Below are positions 45,456 through 54,389 of a DNA stretch of 64,000 bases, in pieces (the first letter of the stretch is position 1; every line of letters begins with the position of its first letter). Origin of the DNA: Meridianimarinicoccus marinus (GTDB taxonomy: Bacteria; Pseudomonadota; Alphaproteobacteria; Rhodobacterales; Rhodobacteraceae); contig NZ_JBFBVU010000005.1 of the NCBI RefSeq assembly GCF_040689105.1, forward strand, positions 123,326-187,325. Direction: 5' to 3'. The notes beneath the pieces are model-generated. The model was not told the origin of the DNA, made no database searches, and worked only from the letters and a program-made list of their open reading frames with translations. The position numbers and the translations under genes are program-made.

Positions 45456-46136
45456 ATGAGGACGCGCGTGGTTACCTGGACCATCACAGACGGCTTAACC
45501 CCTTATCCGGACGCCCTGGCGGCGATGGAGGCCCGTGCCGCCGCCATCCGCAACGGCACCGCCGACGAGCAGATCTGGTTGTTGGAACATCCGCCGCTGT
45601 ACACCGCCGGCACCAGCGCCGATCCCGCGGACCTGACCGATCCGGACCGCTTCCCGGTCTATGATGCCGGCCGGGGCGGGCAATACACCTATCACGGCCC
45701 CGGCCAGCGCGTGGCCTATGTCATGCTGGATCTGACAAAGCGCGGGCGCGACGTGCGCCAGTTCGTGGCCCAGGTCGAGGATTGGGTCATCGACACGCTG
45801 GCCGAGTTCAACGTCAAGGGCGAACGCCGCGCCGGCCGCGTCGGGGTCTGGGTGGTGCGCCATGACAAGCCGCTGAACCCGGACGGCACCCCGCAGGAAG
45901 ACAAGATCGCCGCCATCGGCCTGCGCCTGCGCCGCTGGGTCAGCTTCCACGGCCTGTCGATCAACGTCGAGCCGGACCTGAGCCATTTCGACGGCATCAT
46001 CCCCTGCGGCATCCGCGAGCATGGGGTGACCAGCCTTGTAGATCTGGGCTTGCCGGTGACGATGGACGACGTGGACGCCGCCCTGCGCAAGACGTTCGAC
46101 CGATCTGCGCTGGAAGCTTGCCAGACCAGGATATAG
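45456..46136 (+). CDS. lipB: Lipoyl(octanoyl) transferase
   Basis: LipB moves octanoyl from acyl-carrier protein to lipoate-dependent enzymes (226 residues). Start at 45456 (MRTRVVTWTITDGL); the open frame upstream is non-homologous. Motifs are EHPPLYTAGTSA, RGGQYTYHGPGQRVAY, the catalytic lysine in KIAAIGLRLRRWVSFHG and the catalytic cysteine in IIPCGIREHGVTSL. It stands alone downstream of the divergent tRNA-Leu. Confidence 0.95.
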   Translation: MRTRVVTWTITDGLTPYPDALAAMEARAAAIRNGTADEQIWLLEHPPLYTAGTSADPADLTDPDRFPVYDAGRGGQYTYHGPGQRVAYVMLDLTKRGRDVRQFVAQVEDWVIDTLAEFNVKGERRAGRVGVWVVRHDKPLNPDGTPQEDKIAAIGLRLRRWVSFHGLSINVEPDLSHFDGIIPCGIREHGVTSLVDLGLPVTMDDVDAALRKTFDRSALEACQTRI

Positions 46137-46180
46137 ACGGTGGTCCCTGCCCGGCAGGAACGACAAGGAAAGTTGCGGTC

Positions 46181-47302
46181 ATGAGTATCAAGGAAGACAT
46201 CGTCTTGCACATTGGTGCGCCGAAGTGCGGCAGCAGTTCGCTGCAGGCGACGCTGTCGCAACAGCCGGACTTCCAGTCCCGCTCGGGGCAGAAATTTTCC
46301 TATGTCGCAGCGCATCACCGTGGCGGGATGATCGCGGGCGAAGACGTTGTGACAGACGCGCGCAAGTCGGTCTTCGGCTACACTTCCTCGCCCGATGCCA
46401 CCCCGAACCAGCCCAACCCGTGGATGGAACAGATGCCGGGTCACCTGCGCAAGATTGTCGAGGGCGGCCGCACCCCCATCCTGTCCGCCGAGGGCTGGAT
46501 CAATCGGGCAAGGCAATTCAGGGAAAGCCGGTTTCTTGAAAGGGAAAACCTGTCAGCCCATGTGGTGGTCTTTGTCCGGCCACCAGCAGAATGGCTCAAC
46601 AGCGCCTGGTGGCAGTGGGGCGTGTGGTCCGATGTCACGCTGGACCGGTTTGTGCGCGCAAATATCGAGTCAGCTCGCTGGAACGCGCTTGCGCATGTTT
46701 GGTCCCAGGTTCCGGGTGTGGAACGTGTTTCGGTCCGGCTGGCCAGTTCGGATGCGGTCCGCAGCTTCTACGACATTCTGGATGCCGAGCCCCCGGCGCT
46801 GGCCAACAGCAACTCGGGCATTCCGACCTCGCTGTTGTATTTCATGACCCGCAACCGGGAATTTCGGAAGAACGCGCACACGCCTCAGGTGGAATTCGCC
46901 GCCGCACGCCAGTTGAACTGGAAGGAGCCGACGCCATGGGTGTTGCGCGAGGATCTTGTGGCCTATGTGCTTCACCACCTGTTTCCGGCCAACCGGAATC
47001 TCATGAATCGGATGACCCCGGCCGACCGATCTGCCGTCGACGAGGATCCCAAGTGGTGGGACTATGAGTATTACAAGGCCCGCCCCCTTGTGGATCCCGA
47101 TACCTACAGCCAACCTGCGGCGTTGCAAGACCTCGCGAAGGCCATGATCGCTCGCTTGCAGTCGTGTGATTGCGCACTGCCGTCAGAGTTGGTTGCAGAG
47201 GTTGAGGACTGGACCAAGGGTGTCGAGGTGCCCCGCGCCGACAAGACCATAGCCACGCTTTTGCGCGACTTGTGCAAACTGGATCAGGCGCAGCGGGGAT
47301 GA
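46181..47302 (+). CDS. Sulfotransferase-like protein
   Basis: This 373-residue protein starts at ATG 46181 (MSIKEDIVLHIG) behind AAGGAAAG; the open frame extends 21 codons upstream. VLHIGAPKCGSSSLQATL (residues 8-25) resembles the PAPS 5'-phosphosulfate loop of sulfotransferases, and HVVVFVRPPAEWLNSAWWQW resembles the 3'-phosphate segment (VVRxP..). The middle is weakly similar and the C-terminus is helical. It probably transfers sulfate to a surface carbohydrate or is a related nucleotide-binding protein; no glycan cluster adjoins it. Moderately confident in the fold, not in activity. Confidence 0.7.
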   Translation: MSIKEDIVLHIGAPKCGSSSLQATLSQQPDFQSRSGQKFSYVAAHHRGGMIAGEDVVTDARKSVFGYTSSPDATPNQPNPWMEQMPGHLRKIVEGGRTPILSAEGWINRARQFRESRFLERENLSAHVVVFVRPPAEWLNSAWWQWGVWSDVTLDRFVRANIESARWNALAHVWSQVPGVERVSVRLASSDAVRSFYDILDAEPPALANSNSGIPTSLLYFMTRNREFRKNAHTPQVEFAAARQLNWKEPTPWVLREDLVAYVLHHLFPANRNLMNRMTPADRSAVDEDPKWWDYEYYKARPLVDPDTYSQPAALQDLAKAMIARLQSCDCALPSELVAEVEDWTKGVEVPRADKTIATLLRDLCKLDQAQRG

Positions 47303-47586
47303 TCCCCTTGCGCTGCGGGCAAGTCAGGCCCTTGGTGTGCGCACCCGTCCGAAACAACCGTAACAAAATGTCGCGGAGCTCTCATGCTCACATGCGATAG
47401 TCTGATTTCTCAAGCTGCAACGGCGCTTTACGCGCCGAGACTGCCAAGCTAAACGCGCACACTGTGGCGGTACAATGACACAGATCAAACCGCTGTCTGT
47501 CATTGCACCGGCATGGGCGGACGACTACAAACATCGTGAAGTCCGGACCCCTGCGTCCGGTAGGAATTAGCAATCGGGAGGCACGT

Positions 47587-49245
47587 ATGGCGGACGCAGC
47601 CATTCACGGCCATGACCATGAAGACCAGCGCGGCTGGTTCACTCGGTGGTTCATGTCAACCAACCACAAGGATATCGGGATCCTCTACCTGTTCGTGTCA
47701 GGTGTTGTCGGTCTGATCTCGGTCCTTTTCACCGTGTTCATGCGGCTGGAGCTGATGAGCCCCGGTGTGCAGTTCATGTGCATGGAAGGCTTCATGGCCG
47801 ACCCCTGCACGCCGAACGGACATATCTGGAACGTGATGATCACCTATCACGGCGTCCTGATGATGTTCTTCGTGGTGATTCCAGCCCTGTTCGGCGGTTT
47901 CGGCAACTATTTCATGCCGTTGCAGATCGGCGCGCCGGACATGGCGTTTCCGCGTCTGAACAACCTGTCGTTCTGGCTCTATGTCACCGGGGTGTGCCTG
48001 GGCGTCGCCTCGATGCTGACACCGGGCGGCAACAGCCAGCTTGGCTCGGGCGTGGGCTGGGTGCTCTATCCACCGCTCTCGACGACCGAGGGCGGCATGT
48101 CGATGGACCTGGCGATCTTCGCAGTGCACGTGTCGGGCGCCAGCTCGATCCTGGGCGCGATCAACATGATCACCACCTTCCTGAACATGCGCGCGCCGGG
48201 GATGACCCTGTTCAAGGTGCCGCTGTTCTCGTGGTCGATCTTCGTCACGGCCTGGCTGATCCTGCTGTCGCTGCCGGTTCTGGCAGGCGCCATCACCATG
48301 CTCCTGACCGACCGCAACTTCGGAACGACCTTCTTTGATCCGGCTGGCGGCGGTGACCCGATCCTCTACCAGCACATCCTGTGGTTCTTCGGCCACCCGG
48401 AGGTCTACATCATCATCCTGCCCGGCTTTGGCATCATCAGCCATGTCATCGCGACCTTCTCGCGCAAGCCGATCTTCGGCTACCTGCCGATGGTCTGGGC
48501 ACTGGTGGCCATCGGGGTTCTGGGCTTCGTCGTCTGGGCGCACCACATGTACACCGTGGGCATGTCGCTGACGCAGCAGTCCTACTTCATGCTGGCCACG
48601 ATGGTGATCGCCGTGCCCACCGGGGTGAAGGTGTTCAGCTGGATCGCGACCATGTGGGGCGGTTCGGTGGAGTTCAAGGTGCCCATGCTCTGGGCCTTCG
48701 GCTTCCTGTTCCTGTTCACCGTGGGCGGCGTGACCGGCATCGTGCTCAGCCAGGCGGCTGTGGACCGGGCCTACCACGACACCTACTACGTGGTGGCGCA
48801 CTTCCACTATGTGATGTCGCTGGGCGCGGTCTTCGCGATCTTCGCCGGGATCTACTTCTACATCGGCAAGATGTCGGGGCGGCAGTATCCCGAAGGGCTG
48901 GGCCGCATCCACTTCTGGATGATGTTCATCGGCTCCAACCTGACCTTCTTCCCGCAGCACTTCCTGGGCCGTCAGGGCATGCCGCGCCGCTACATCGACT
49001 ATCCGGAAGCCTTCGCCTTCTGGAACACGGTCTCCTCGATCGGCGCGTTCATCTCCTTCGCCTCGTTCGTTCTGTTCATCTATATCGTCTGGTACACGCT
49101 GACGCGCGGCGAGAAGGTGACCGAGAACAACTACTGGAACGAGTACGCGGACACGCTGGAATGGACCCTGCCCTCGCCGCCGCCGGAGCATACCTTCGAG
49201 ACGCTCCCCAAGCAGAGCGACTGGGACAAGGGCCACGCGCACTGA
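47587..49245 (+). CDS. ctaD: Cytochrome c oxidase subunit I (aa3 type)
   Basis: This is the catalytic core of the aa3 oxidase (552 residues), which reduces O2 and pumps protons. Start at 47587 (MADAAIHGHDHED) behind a GGGAGG ribosome site. Twelve helices are present. The haem a ligand is in ITYHGVLMMFF, CuB and cross-linked Tyr are in WFFGHPEVYIIILPGFG, further CuB histidines are in VWAHHMYTVG, and the haem ligands are in VVAHFHYVMS. The D-channel region LSFWLYVTG is visible. It is stand-alone, away from subunits II and III, as in Rhodobacter relatives. It is followed by a strong terminator. Confidence 0.97.
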   Translation: MADAAIHGHDHEDQRGWFTRWFMSTNHKDIGILYLFVSGVVGLISVLFTVFMRLELMSPGVQFMCMEGFMADPCTPNGHIWNVMITYHGVLMMFFVVIPALFGGFGNYFMPLQIGAPDMAFPRLNNLSFWLYVTGVCLGVASMLTPGGNSQLGSGVGWVLYPPLSTTEGGMSMDLAIFAVHVSGASSILGAINMITTFLNMRAPGMTLFKVPLFSWSIFVTAWLILLSLPVLAGAITMLLTDRNFGTTFFDPAGGGDPILYQHILWFFGHPEVYIIILPGFGIISHVIATFSRKPIFGYLPMVWALVAIGVLGFVVWAHHMYTVGMSLTQQSYFMLATMVIAVPTGVKVFSWIATMWGGSVEFKVPMLWAFGFLFLFTVGGVTGIVLSQAAVDRAYHDTYYVVAHFHYVMSLGAVFAIFAGIYFYIGKMSGRQYPEGLGRIHFWMMFIGSNLTFFPQHFLGRQGMPRRYIDYPEAFAFWNTVSSIGAFISFASFVLFIYIVWYTLTRGEKVTENNYWNEYADTLEWTLPSPPPEHTFETLPKQSDWDKGHAH

Positions 49246-49812
49246 ATGCCCATCGAATGGGTCAATGAAACGAAAGAGGCCCCGGAGATTTCCGGGGCCT
49301 CTTTTCATGACCGGGGGCAGCCGCCGCTGGCGGTGCTGCACCTGTGGCCGCATCGGTCCTTGCCCAAGAAGGGATTCGTTCTGTTCATCGCCATCACCTT
49401 TGTGCTGGTCCTGGTGCCGCTGCTGGCGGTGATCGGCACGCCGGTGCTGTGGGGCCTTCTGCCCTTCGTGCTGGTGGCGCTGGCGCTGATGTGGGCACTG
49501 CTGCAGAAGAATTATCGCGATGGCGAGATCCTGGAAGAGCTGACCCTTTGGTCCGATCGCGTGACGCTGATCCGCCGCGCCCGGCGGCAGCCGGATCAAT
49601 CCTGGCAGGCGAATCCCTATTGGGTGACGGTGCAGTTGCACGAAAAGGCCGGTCCGGTGGAAAAATACCTGACCCTGAAGGGCGCCGGGCGCGAGGTTGA
49701 ACTGGGCGCGTTCCTGTCCAGCGACGAACGCGCGGATCTCTACCTGATTCTCGCTGACCTTCTGCCCCGCGTTGCCGCCAGCGCCGCGCCCGGTCATCAG
49801 CCGCACGCATAG
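49246..49812 (+). CDS. DUF2244 family membrane protein
   Basis: This 188-residue protein has the DUF2244 signature LHLWPHRSLPKKGFVLFIAITF, a pair of membrane helices (about residues 45-85) and then the cytoplasmic LTLWSDRVTLIRRARR...YWVTVQLH domain. The ATG at 49246 immediately follows the ctaD stop and gives an MPIEW start, which I recall as typical. However codons 10-20 overlap the ctaD terminator hairpin. A GTG at 49333 is an in-frame alternative that would avoid it. Function unknown; it may relate to the oxidase by its position. Confidence 0.82.
   Translation: MPIEWVNETKEAPEISGASFHDRGQPPLAVLHLWPHRSLPKKGFVLFIAITFVLVLVPLLAVIGTPVLWGLLPFVLVALALMWALLQKNYRDGEILEELTLWSDRVTLIRRARRQPDQSWQANPYWVTVQLHEKAGPVEKYLTLKGAGREVELGAFLSSDERADLYLILADLLPRVAASAAPGHQPHA
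49273..49305 (+). terminator. Strong intrinsic terminator after ctaD (inside the DUF2244 frame)
   Basis: A perfect 14-bp stem (AAAGAGGCCCCGGA / TCCGGGGCCTCTTT) with loop GATT ends in TTTT. It is a textbook intrinsic terminator and begins 28 bp after the ctaD stop. It lies within the annotated start of the DUF2244 gene, so read-through of that gene from ctaD would be reduced unless its translation starts later or a promoter lies downstream. Confidence 0.85.
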
Positions 49813-49814
49813 AA

Positions 49815-49836
49815 AAAGGGCCCCGAGAGGCCCTTT
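49815..49836. terminator. Terminator between DUF2244 and yqeY
   Basis: An 8-bp stem (AAAGGGCC / GGCCCTTT) with loop CCGAGA and flanking A/T runs lies directly after the DUF2244 stop and before the convergent yqeY end. It can work in both directions. Confidence 0.7.
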
Positions 49837-49859
49837 CCAGTTTTCCGATGTTGCGGGCG

Positions 49860-50327
49860 CTACGAGGCCAAACGCTCGCGCACTTCCGGCCCGACGGTTG
49901 CGAAATCCAGCCGTCCGGCGTGGCGCTGTTTCAGCAGGCTCATCACCTTGCCCATGTCGCGCAGCGACCCTGCGCCACTATCGGCAATGGCGTCCTTTAT
50001 GGCCTGCTCCTTTTCCGCGTCGCTCAGCGGCTTGGGCAGGAATTCCGCAATGATTTCGGCTTCCTCGCGCTCCTGCTCGGCCAGTTCAAGACGGCCGCCC
50101 TCTTCATAGGCGCGCTCGCTTTCGCGGCGCTGCTTGACCATCTTGGTCAGAATGCCAAGCACTTCGTCATTGCCCAGGGCCGCGTCATCGCCCTCTTCGC
50201 AATTGCGCTTGGCGATCTCTAGATCCTTGATGGCCGCATTGATCAGGCGCAAGGTGGACAACCGGCGGGTGTCCTTGTCCTTCATCGCCTGTTTGAGTTG
50301 GCTTGAAACCTTGGTTTTAAGGTCCAT
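49860..50327 (-). CDS. GatB/YqeY domain protein
   Basis: This 155-residue stand-alone YqeY protein starts at ATG 50327 (MDLKTKVSSQLKQAMKDKD); the open frame upstream lacks similarity. Family segments are RRLSTLRLINAAIKDLEI, ILTKMVKQRRESERAYEEGGR, and the C-terminal EIIAEFLPKPLSDAE...GKVMSLLKQRHAGRLDFATVG. The domain resembles the tRNA-binding tail of GatB, but the free protein's role is not settled. It is divergent from carA. Confidence 0.9.
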   Translation of the reverse strand: MDLKTKVSSQLKQAMKDKDTRRLSTLRLINAAIKDLEIAKRNCEEGDDAALGNDEVLGILTKMVKQRRESERAYEEGGRLELAEQEREEAEIIAEFLPKPLSDAEKEQAIKDAIADSGAGSLRDMGKVMSLLKQRHAGRLDFATVGPEVRERLAS

Positions 50328-50497
50328 CGGTGCTTCATCCCCATAAAACTCCAACCCGCTTTGTAGGTCGGTGACAGCAATGTGACAAGGGCAGGATGCT
50401 TCGCACCTTGCGGTCGTGTTCACGAACCCTTGACCCGCCCTGCGCCCCCCCTTAGGGATCGTGCGATTTTTCCCTTTGCTTCCCACGGAGATGCGCC

Positions 50498-51640
50498 ATG
50501 TCCGCTACGCCCGCGCCTACCGCCTGCCTCGCCCTGGCCGATGGCACCCTGTTCTACGGAATCGGGTTCGGAGCAACCGGGCGCACCACCGCCGAATTGT
50601 GCTTCAACACGGCGATGACCGGCTATCAGGAGATCATGACCGACCCGTCCTATGCGGGCCAGATCGTGACCTTCACCTTCCCGCATATCGGTAATGTCGG
50701 CACCAACACCGAGGATGACGAGACCGCTCAACCGGTGGCCGAGGGCATGGTGGTGAAATGGGATCCGACACTGGCCTCGAACTGGCGCACCCAGCAGGAG
50801 TTGGGACCGTGGCTGGCCAAACAGGGCCGGATCGGCATGGGCGGGGTCGATACCCGCCGTCTGACCCGCGCCATCCGCCAGCAGGGCGCGCCCCATGTGG
50901 CGCTGGAACACAACCCCGACGGCCAGTTCGACATCGAGGCCCTGGTGGCCGCGGCGCGCGGCTTTGACGGGCTGGTGGGCAAGGATCTGGCCAAGGATGT
51001 GACCTGCGCCCAGTCCTACAGATGGGACGAAACCCGCTGGGCCTGGCCCGACGGCTATGGCAAGCGCGAGGGTGCAGCCCCCAAGGTCGTGGCCATCGAC
51101 TATGGCGCCAAGCGCAACATCCTGCGCTGCCTGGCCTCGGCCGGCTGCGATGTGACCGTGCTGCCCGCCACCGCCACTGCCGAAGAGGTCCTGGCCCACG
51201 ACCCGCAAGGCGTGTTCCTGTCGAACGGCCCCGGCGATCCCGCCGCCACCGGCACCTATGCGGTGCCGATGATCCGCCAGATCCTGGACACCACCGATCT
51301 GCCGGTCTTCGGCATCTGTCTGGGTCACCAGATGCTGGCGCTGGCTCTGGGCGCGCAGACGGTCAAGATGAACCACGGCCATCACGGCGCCAACCACCCG
51401 GTCAAGGATCTGGACACCGGCAAGGTCGAGATCACCTCGATGAACCACGGGTTCACCGTGGACAGCCAGACCCTGCCCGATGGTGTGATCGAGACCCATG
51501 TCTCGCTGTTCGACGGCTCCAACTGCGGCATCCGCATGGCCGACCGCCCGGTGTTCTCGGTGCAGCATCACCCCGAAGCCAGCCCCGGCCCGCAGGACAG
51601 TTTCTATCTGTTTGAGCGGTTTCGCGCCGCTATGGCTTGA
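50498..51640 (+). CDS. carA: Carbamoyl-phosphate synthase small subunit
   Basis: This is the glutamine amidotransferase subunit of carbamoyl-phosphate synthase (380 residues), feeding arginine and pyrimidine synthesis. The N-terminal CPSase small domain (GRTTAELCFNTAMTGYQEIMTDPSYAGQ region) is followed by the class I GATase domain with LSNGPGDPA, the nucleophile in FGICLGHQML, and the HHPEASPGP triad end. carB is not adjacent. Start ATG 50498 follows a CGGAGATG leader. Confidence 0.96.
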   Translation: MSATPAPTACLALADGTLFYGIGFGATGRTTAELCFNTAMTGYQEIMTDPSYAGQIVTFTFPHIGNVGTNTEDDETAQPVAEGMVVKWDPTLASNWRTQQELGPWLAKQGRIGMGGVDTRRLTRAIRQQGAPHVALEHNPDGQFDIEALVAAARGFDGLVGKDLAKDVTCAQSYRWDETRWAWPDGYGKREGAAPKVVAIDYGAKRNILRCLASAGCDVTVLPATATAEEVLAHDPQGVFLSNGPGDPAATGTYAVPMIRQILDTTDLPVFGICLGHQMLALALGAQTVKMNHGHHGANHPVKDLDTGKVEITSMNHGFTVDSQTLPDGVIETHVSLFDGSNCGIRMADRPVFSVQHHPEASPGPQDSFYLFERFRAAMA

Positions 51641-51664
51641 GGGACCGGTTGATTCGCTTTTGAA

Positions 51665-51679
51665 TTAAAGGCGATTTAA
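51665..51679 (+). promoter_or_regulatory. CtrA-like box (TTAA-N7-TTAA)
   Basis: TTAAAGGCGATTTAA is an exact match to the CtrA full-site form TTAA-N7-TTAA, followed by CC. It lies 46 bp upstream of the MshEN-glycosyltransferase ATG, in an otherwise short gap after carA. TTAA is rare in this GC-rich sequence, so the match is notable, but binding is inferred. Confidence 0.55.
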
Positions 51680-51724
51680 CCAAGCTGAGGTCAGTCTTGG
51701 TGGGTCCTACACAAGGAACCCGCC

Positions 51725-53635
51725 ATGGAAGGCCAGCTTCTCTCTGTTGTCGCAGGCACGGGCGTCCGCCCGTCGGCGGCGGCTGTGCCGCGCTCCCGCA
51801 CCCGGCTGGGGGAGATCCTTTGCGCCAAGCGCCTGATCACGCCGCCGCAACTGGCCAGCCTGTTGCTGCGCCAGCGCACCATGGCCGCGCATCTGGGCTC
51901 GCTGCTTCAGGTCGAAAGCGGGCTGGCAGAACATGATCTGCTGGCGGCGCTGGAAGACCAATGGGGCGCGCGCCGCATCGATCTTGAGGCCCATGCCCCC
52001 GATCCTGCGCTGATCCAGACTATGGGGTTGGACGCCTGCCTGGCGCAGCGCATGGTGCCCTGGCGCCGTATCGGCGCCGCAACGGTCATCGCCGCAGTCT
52101 ACCCCGAACGGTTCGAGGCCGAGCGCGCGACACTGGAGGCGCTGTTCGGCCCGGTCATGCTGGCGCTGACCTCGGAAACCGGGCTGCGGCGCAGTCTCAA
52201 CCGCTGTCTTCCGTTGGAAGTCCGCCATCGCAACGAACGCCGCCTGGCCGCGCTGGACAGTTGCCGCGCCTGGACCTGCCGTCCGTTCCGCCTGGCCGCC
52301 ATTGGCCTTGGTCTGGGCATCATCGCGGGGTTTCTGGCCGCGCCGGTGCTGGCCTTCTGGTTGTTGACCTGTCTGGCCCTGCTGGCGCTGATCTCGCTGA
52401 CCGCGCTCAAGACCATGGCCGGGATCGCGGCGTTCCGCAGGCCAGCTTTGCAGCCCGACGCCAAGATCATCCGCCTGCACCCGCCCTCGCGGTTGAAGCG
52501 GCCGGTGGTGTCGCTTCTGGTGCCGCTCTACCGCGAGGATCGCATTGCCGAGCGTTTGCTGCGCCGCCTGCAACGGATCAAGTATCCCGCCGCGCTGCTG
52601 GACATCTGCCTGATCGTGGAATCCGACGATGCCGTCACCCGCGCCTGCCTGAAACGCACGATCCTGCCGGTCCACATCCGGGTGCTGACCGTGCCCGAGG
52701 GGATGGTGAAGACCAAGCCGCGGGCGCTCAACCACGCGCTGGATCACTGCCGCGGCAGCATTGTCGGGGTCTATGATGCCGAGGACGCGCCGGACCCGGA
52801 TCAGATCGCCCATGTGGTCACCCGCTTCAACGAAGCGCCGCCCGACATCGCTTGCCTGCAGGGACGACTGTCGTTCTACAATGCCCGGCAAAACTGGCTG
52901 TCGCGCTGTTTCACCATCGACTATGCGGTGTGGTTCAACATGGTCCTGCCCGGCATTTCGCGCCTGGGCCTGCCGATCCCCCTGGGTGGCACCACCCTGT
53001 TCTTCCGCCGCGAGGTGCTGGAAAAGATCGGCGCCTGGGATGCGTTCAACGTCACCGAGGACGCGGATCTGGGCATTCGCCTGTATCGTCACGGCTACCG
53101 GACCGAGCTGATCGACAGCACCACCATGGAAGAGGCCAACTGCCGGCTGTGGCCGTGGATCCGCCAGCGCTCGCGCTGGATGAAGGGCTATGCCATGACC
53201 TACGCCACGCACATGCGCCGGCCGGGGCAGCTTTGGCGCGACCTTGGCCCGCGCGGGTTCTTCGCGGTGCAGGTCATCCTGCTCAGCGCGCTGGTGCAGG
53301 CGTTGCTCGCCCCGACGTTGTGGAGCTGGTGGCTGATCGCCCTCGGTCTGCCGCATCCGCTACAGGACCTGCTGTCGACTGGCGCGCTGGTCACCATCAC
53401 CTCAGTGCTGATCCTGTGCGAAGGGATCAATCTGGCGCTGGCCATCCTGGCGCTGCGCCGCACCGGGCATCGCACCCTGACCCCGTGGATTCTGGCGCTG
53501 AACCCCTATTTCATGCTGCAATCGCTGGCCGCCCTGAAGGCGCTGGTCGAGATGGCCTACCGGCCGTTCTTCTGGGACAAGACCGAACACGGGCTGGACG
53601 ATGCGCCGGGCCTTGGCGCCGCCCTGCCGGCCTGA
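51725..53635 (+). CDS. Glycosyltransferase family 2 with N-terminal MshEN-like domain
   Basis: This 636-residue protein joins an N-terminal GspE/MshEN-type domain (about 20-160: LGEILCAKRLITPPQLASLL, then LGSLLQVESGLAEHDLL) to a membrane GT2 of the cellulose-synthase-like group. GT2 motifs are VVSLLVPLYRE, the metal DxD region YDAEDAPDPDQ, TEDADLGIRL, and the QxxRW-type RQRSRWMKG. Two membrane segments precede (about 190-235) and four follow (about 520-610). MshEN modules bind cyclic di-GMP in some proteins, which would couple polysaccharide output to that signal. Product unknown. A CtrA-like box lies in its promoter. Confidence 0.88.
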   Translation: MEGQLLSVVAGTGVRPSAAAVPRSRTRLGEILCAKRLITPPQLASLLLRQRTMAAHLGSLLQVESGLAEHDLLAALEDQWGARRIDLEAHAPDPALIQTMGLDACLAQRMVPWRRIGAATVIAAVYPERFEAERATLEALFGPVMLALTSETGLRRSLNRCLPLEVRHRNERRLAALDSCRAWTCRPFRLAAIGLGLGIIAGFLAAPVLAFWLLTCLALLALISLTALKTMAGIAAFRRPALQPDAKIIRLHPPSRLKRPVVSLLVPLYREDRIAERLLRRLQRIKYPAALLDICLIVESDDAVTRACLKRTILPVHIRVLTVPEGMVKTKPRALNHALDHCRGSIVGVYDAEDAPDPDQIAHVVTRFNEAPPDIACLQGRLSFYNARQNWLSRCFTIDYAVWFNMVLPGISRLGLPIPLGGTTLFFRREVLEKIGAWDAFNVTEDADLGIRLYRHGYRTELIDSTTMEEANCRLWPWIRQRSRWMKGYAMTYATHMRRPGQLWRDLGPRGFFAVQVILLSALVQALLAPTLWSWWLIALGLPHPLQDLLSTGALVTITSVLILCEGINLALAILALRRTGHRTLTPWILALNPYFMLQSLAALKALVEMAYRPFFWDKTEHGLDDAPGLGAALPA

Positions 53636-53642
53636 CCGCGTC

Positions 53643-54296
53643 TCAGGACACCGCGTCCATGTTTGCGGAATCGTGCTTCAGCCGCGTCTCGAAGGCTTTC
53701 GAGATGTGGATTTTCAGGGCAGCCTCCGCCCCGTCACCGTCGCGCCGTTCGATCGCATCGACGATGGCGCCATGCTCGGCAAGCGCGGTCTCCCCGCGCC
53801 CCTCCACCGCCAGCGAGGTCGAGGCCAGAAGCGCCATGGTCCGATGCACGAGATCCAGTTGCTGCACCAGATAGCGGTTGTGCGAGGCCAGGTGGATCTG
53901 CCGGTGAAACCGCTTGTTGGCCCGCGACAGTGCACTGGGATCGTCGATCAGCTCCAGATCGCTGGCCACCATGTCGCGCAGGACCCGGATCTCCTCCAGC
54001 GTCGAATGCTGGGCAGCCAGACGCGCGGCCAGCCCTTCCAGCTCGGCCCGCACCACGTACAACTCGGCCAACTGGTTGTGGTCCAGCGAGGCCACGATCA
54101 GGCTGCGCCCGTCGCGGGCCAGCAGGGACTGGGTCTCCAGCCGCTGCAAGGCTTCGCGGATCGGGGTCCGCGACACGCCGAACCGCTCGGCCAGTTCGCT
54201 TTCGACCAGACGGTCGCCGGGCCGGAAGACCCCCACGTCGATCGCATCAAGGATCAATTCGTAGGCATCCTTGTTGGGGTGCTTGCTGACGGACAT
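53643..54296 (-). CDS. GntR family regulator, FCD subfamily
   Basis: This 217-residue FadR-type regulator starts at ATG 54296 (MSVSKHPNKDAYEL) after GAGGAGGACC. The winged helix is at about 8-70 (FRPGDRLVESELAERFGVSRTPIREALQRLE). The FCD domain has the expected acidic/histidine residues (ANKRFHRQIH, EHGAIVDAIE, HISKAFE). The frame stays open far upstream but that part is in non-coding direction relative to other genes. No obvious target or operator is seen; it is divergent from the HAD gene. Confidence 0.9.
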   Translation of the reverse strand: MSVSKHPNKDAYELILDAIDVGVFRPGDRLVESELAERFGVSRTPIREALQRLETQSLLARDGRSLIVASLDHNQLAELYVVRAELEGLAARLAAQHSTLEEIRVLRDMVASDLELIDDPSALSRANKRFHRQIHLASHNRYLVQQLDLVHRTMALLASTSLAVEGRGETALAEHGAIVDAIERRDGDGAEAALKIHISKAFETRLKHDSANMDAVS

Positions 54297-54389
54297 TGCG
54301 GTCCTCCTCGCGGCCCAAACTACCGTTTTCCCCGGCAAAAGGGCAAGCCGATGCTTGCCCCCCCGGCAGAACTGCGCCAAACCCGCATC

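Noticed and set aside
47698..49806. A 702-codon minus-strand open frame opposite ctaD.
   Set aside because: Histidine/arginine-rich shadow of a well-identified oxidase subunit.
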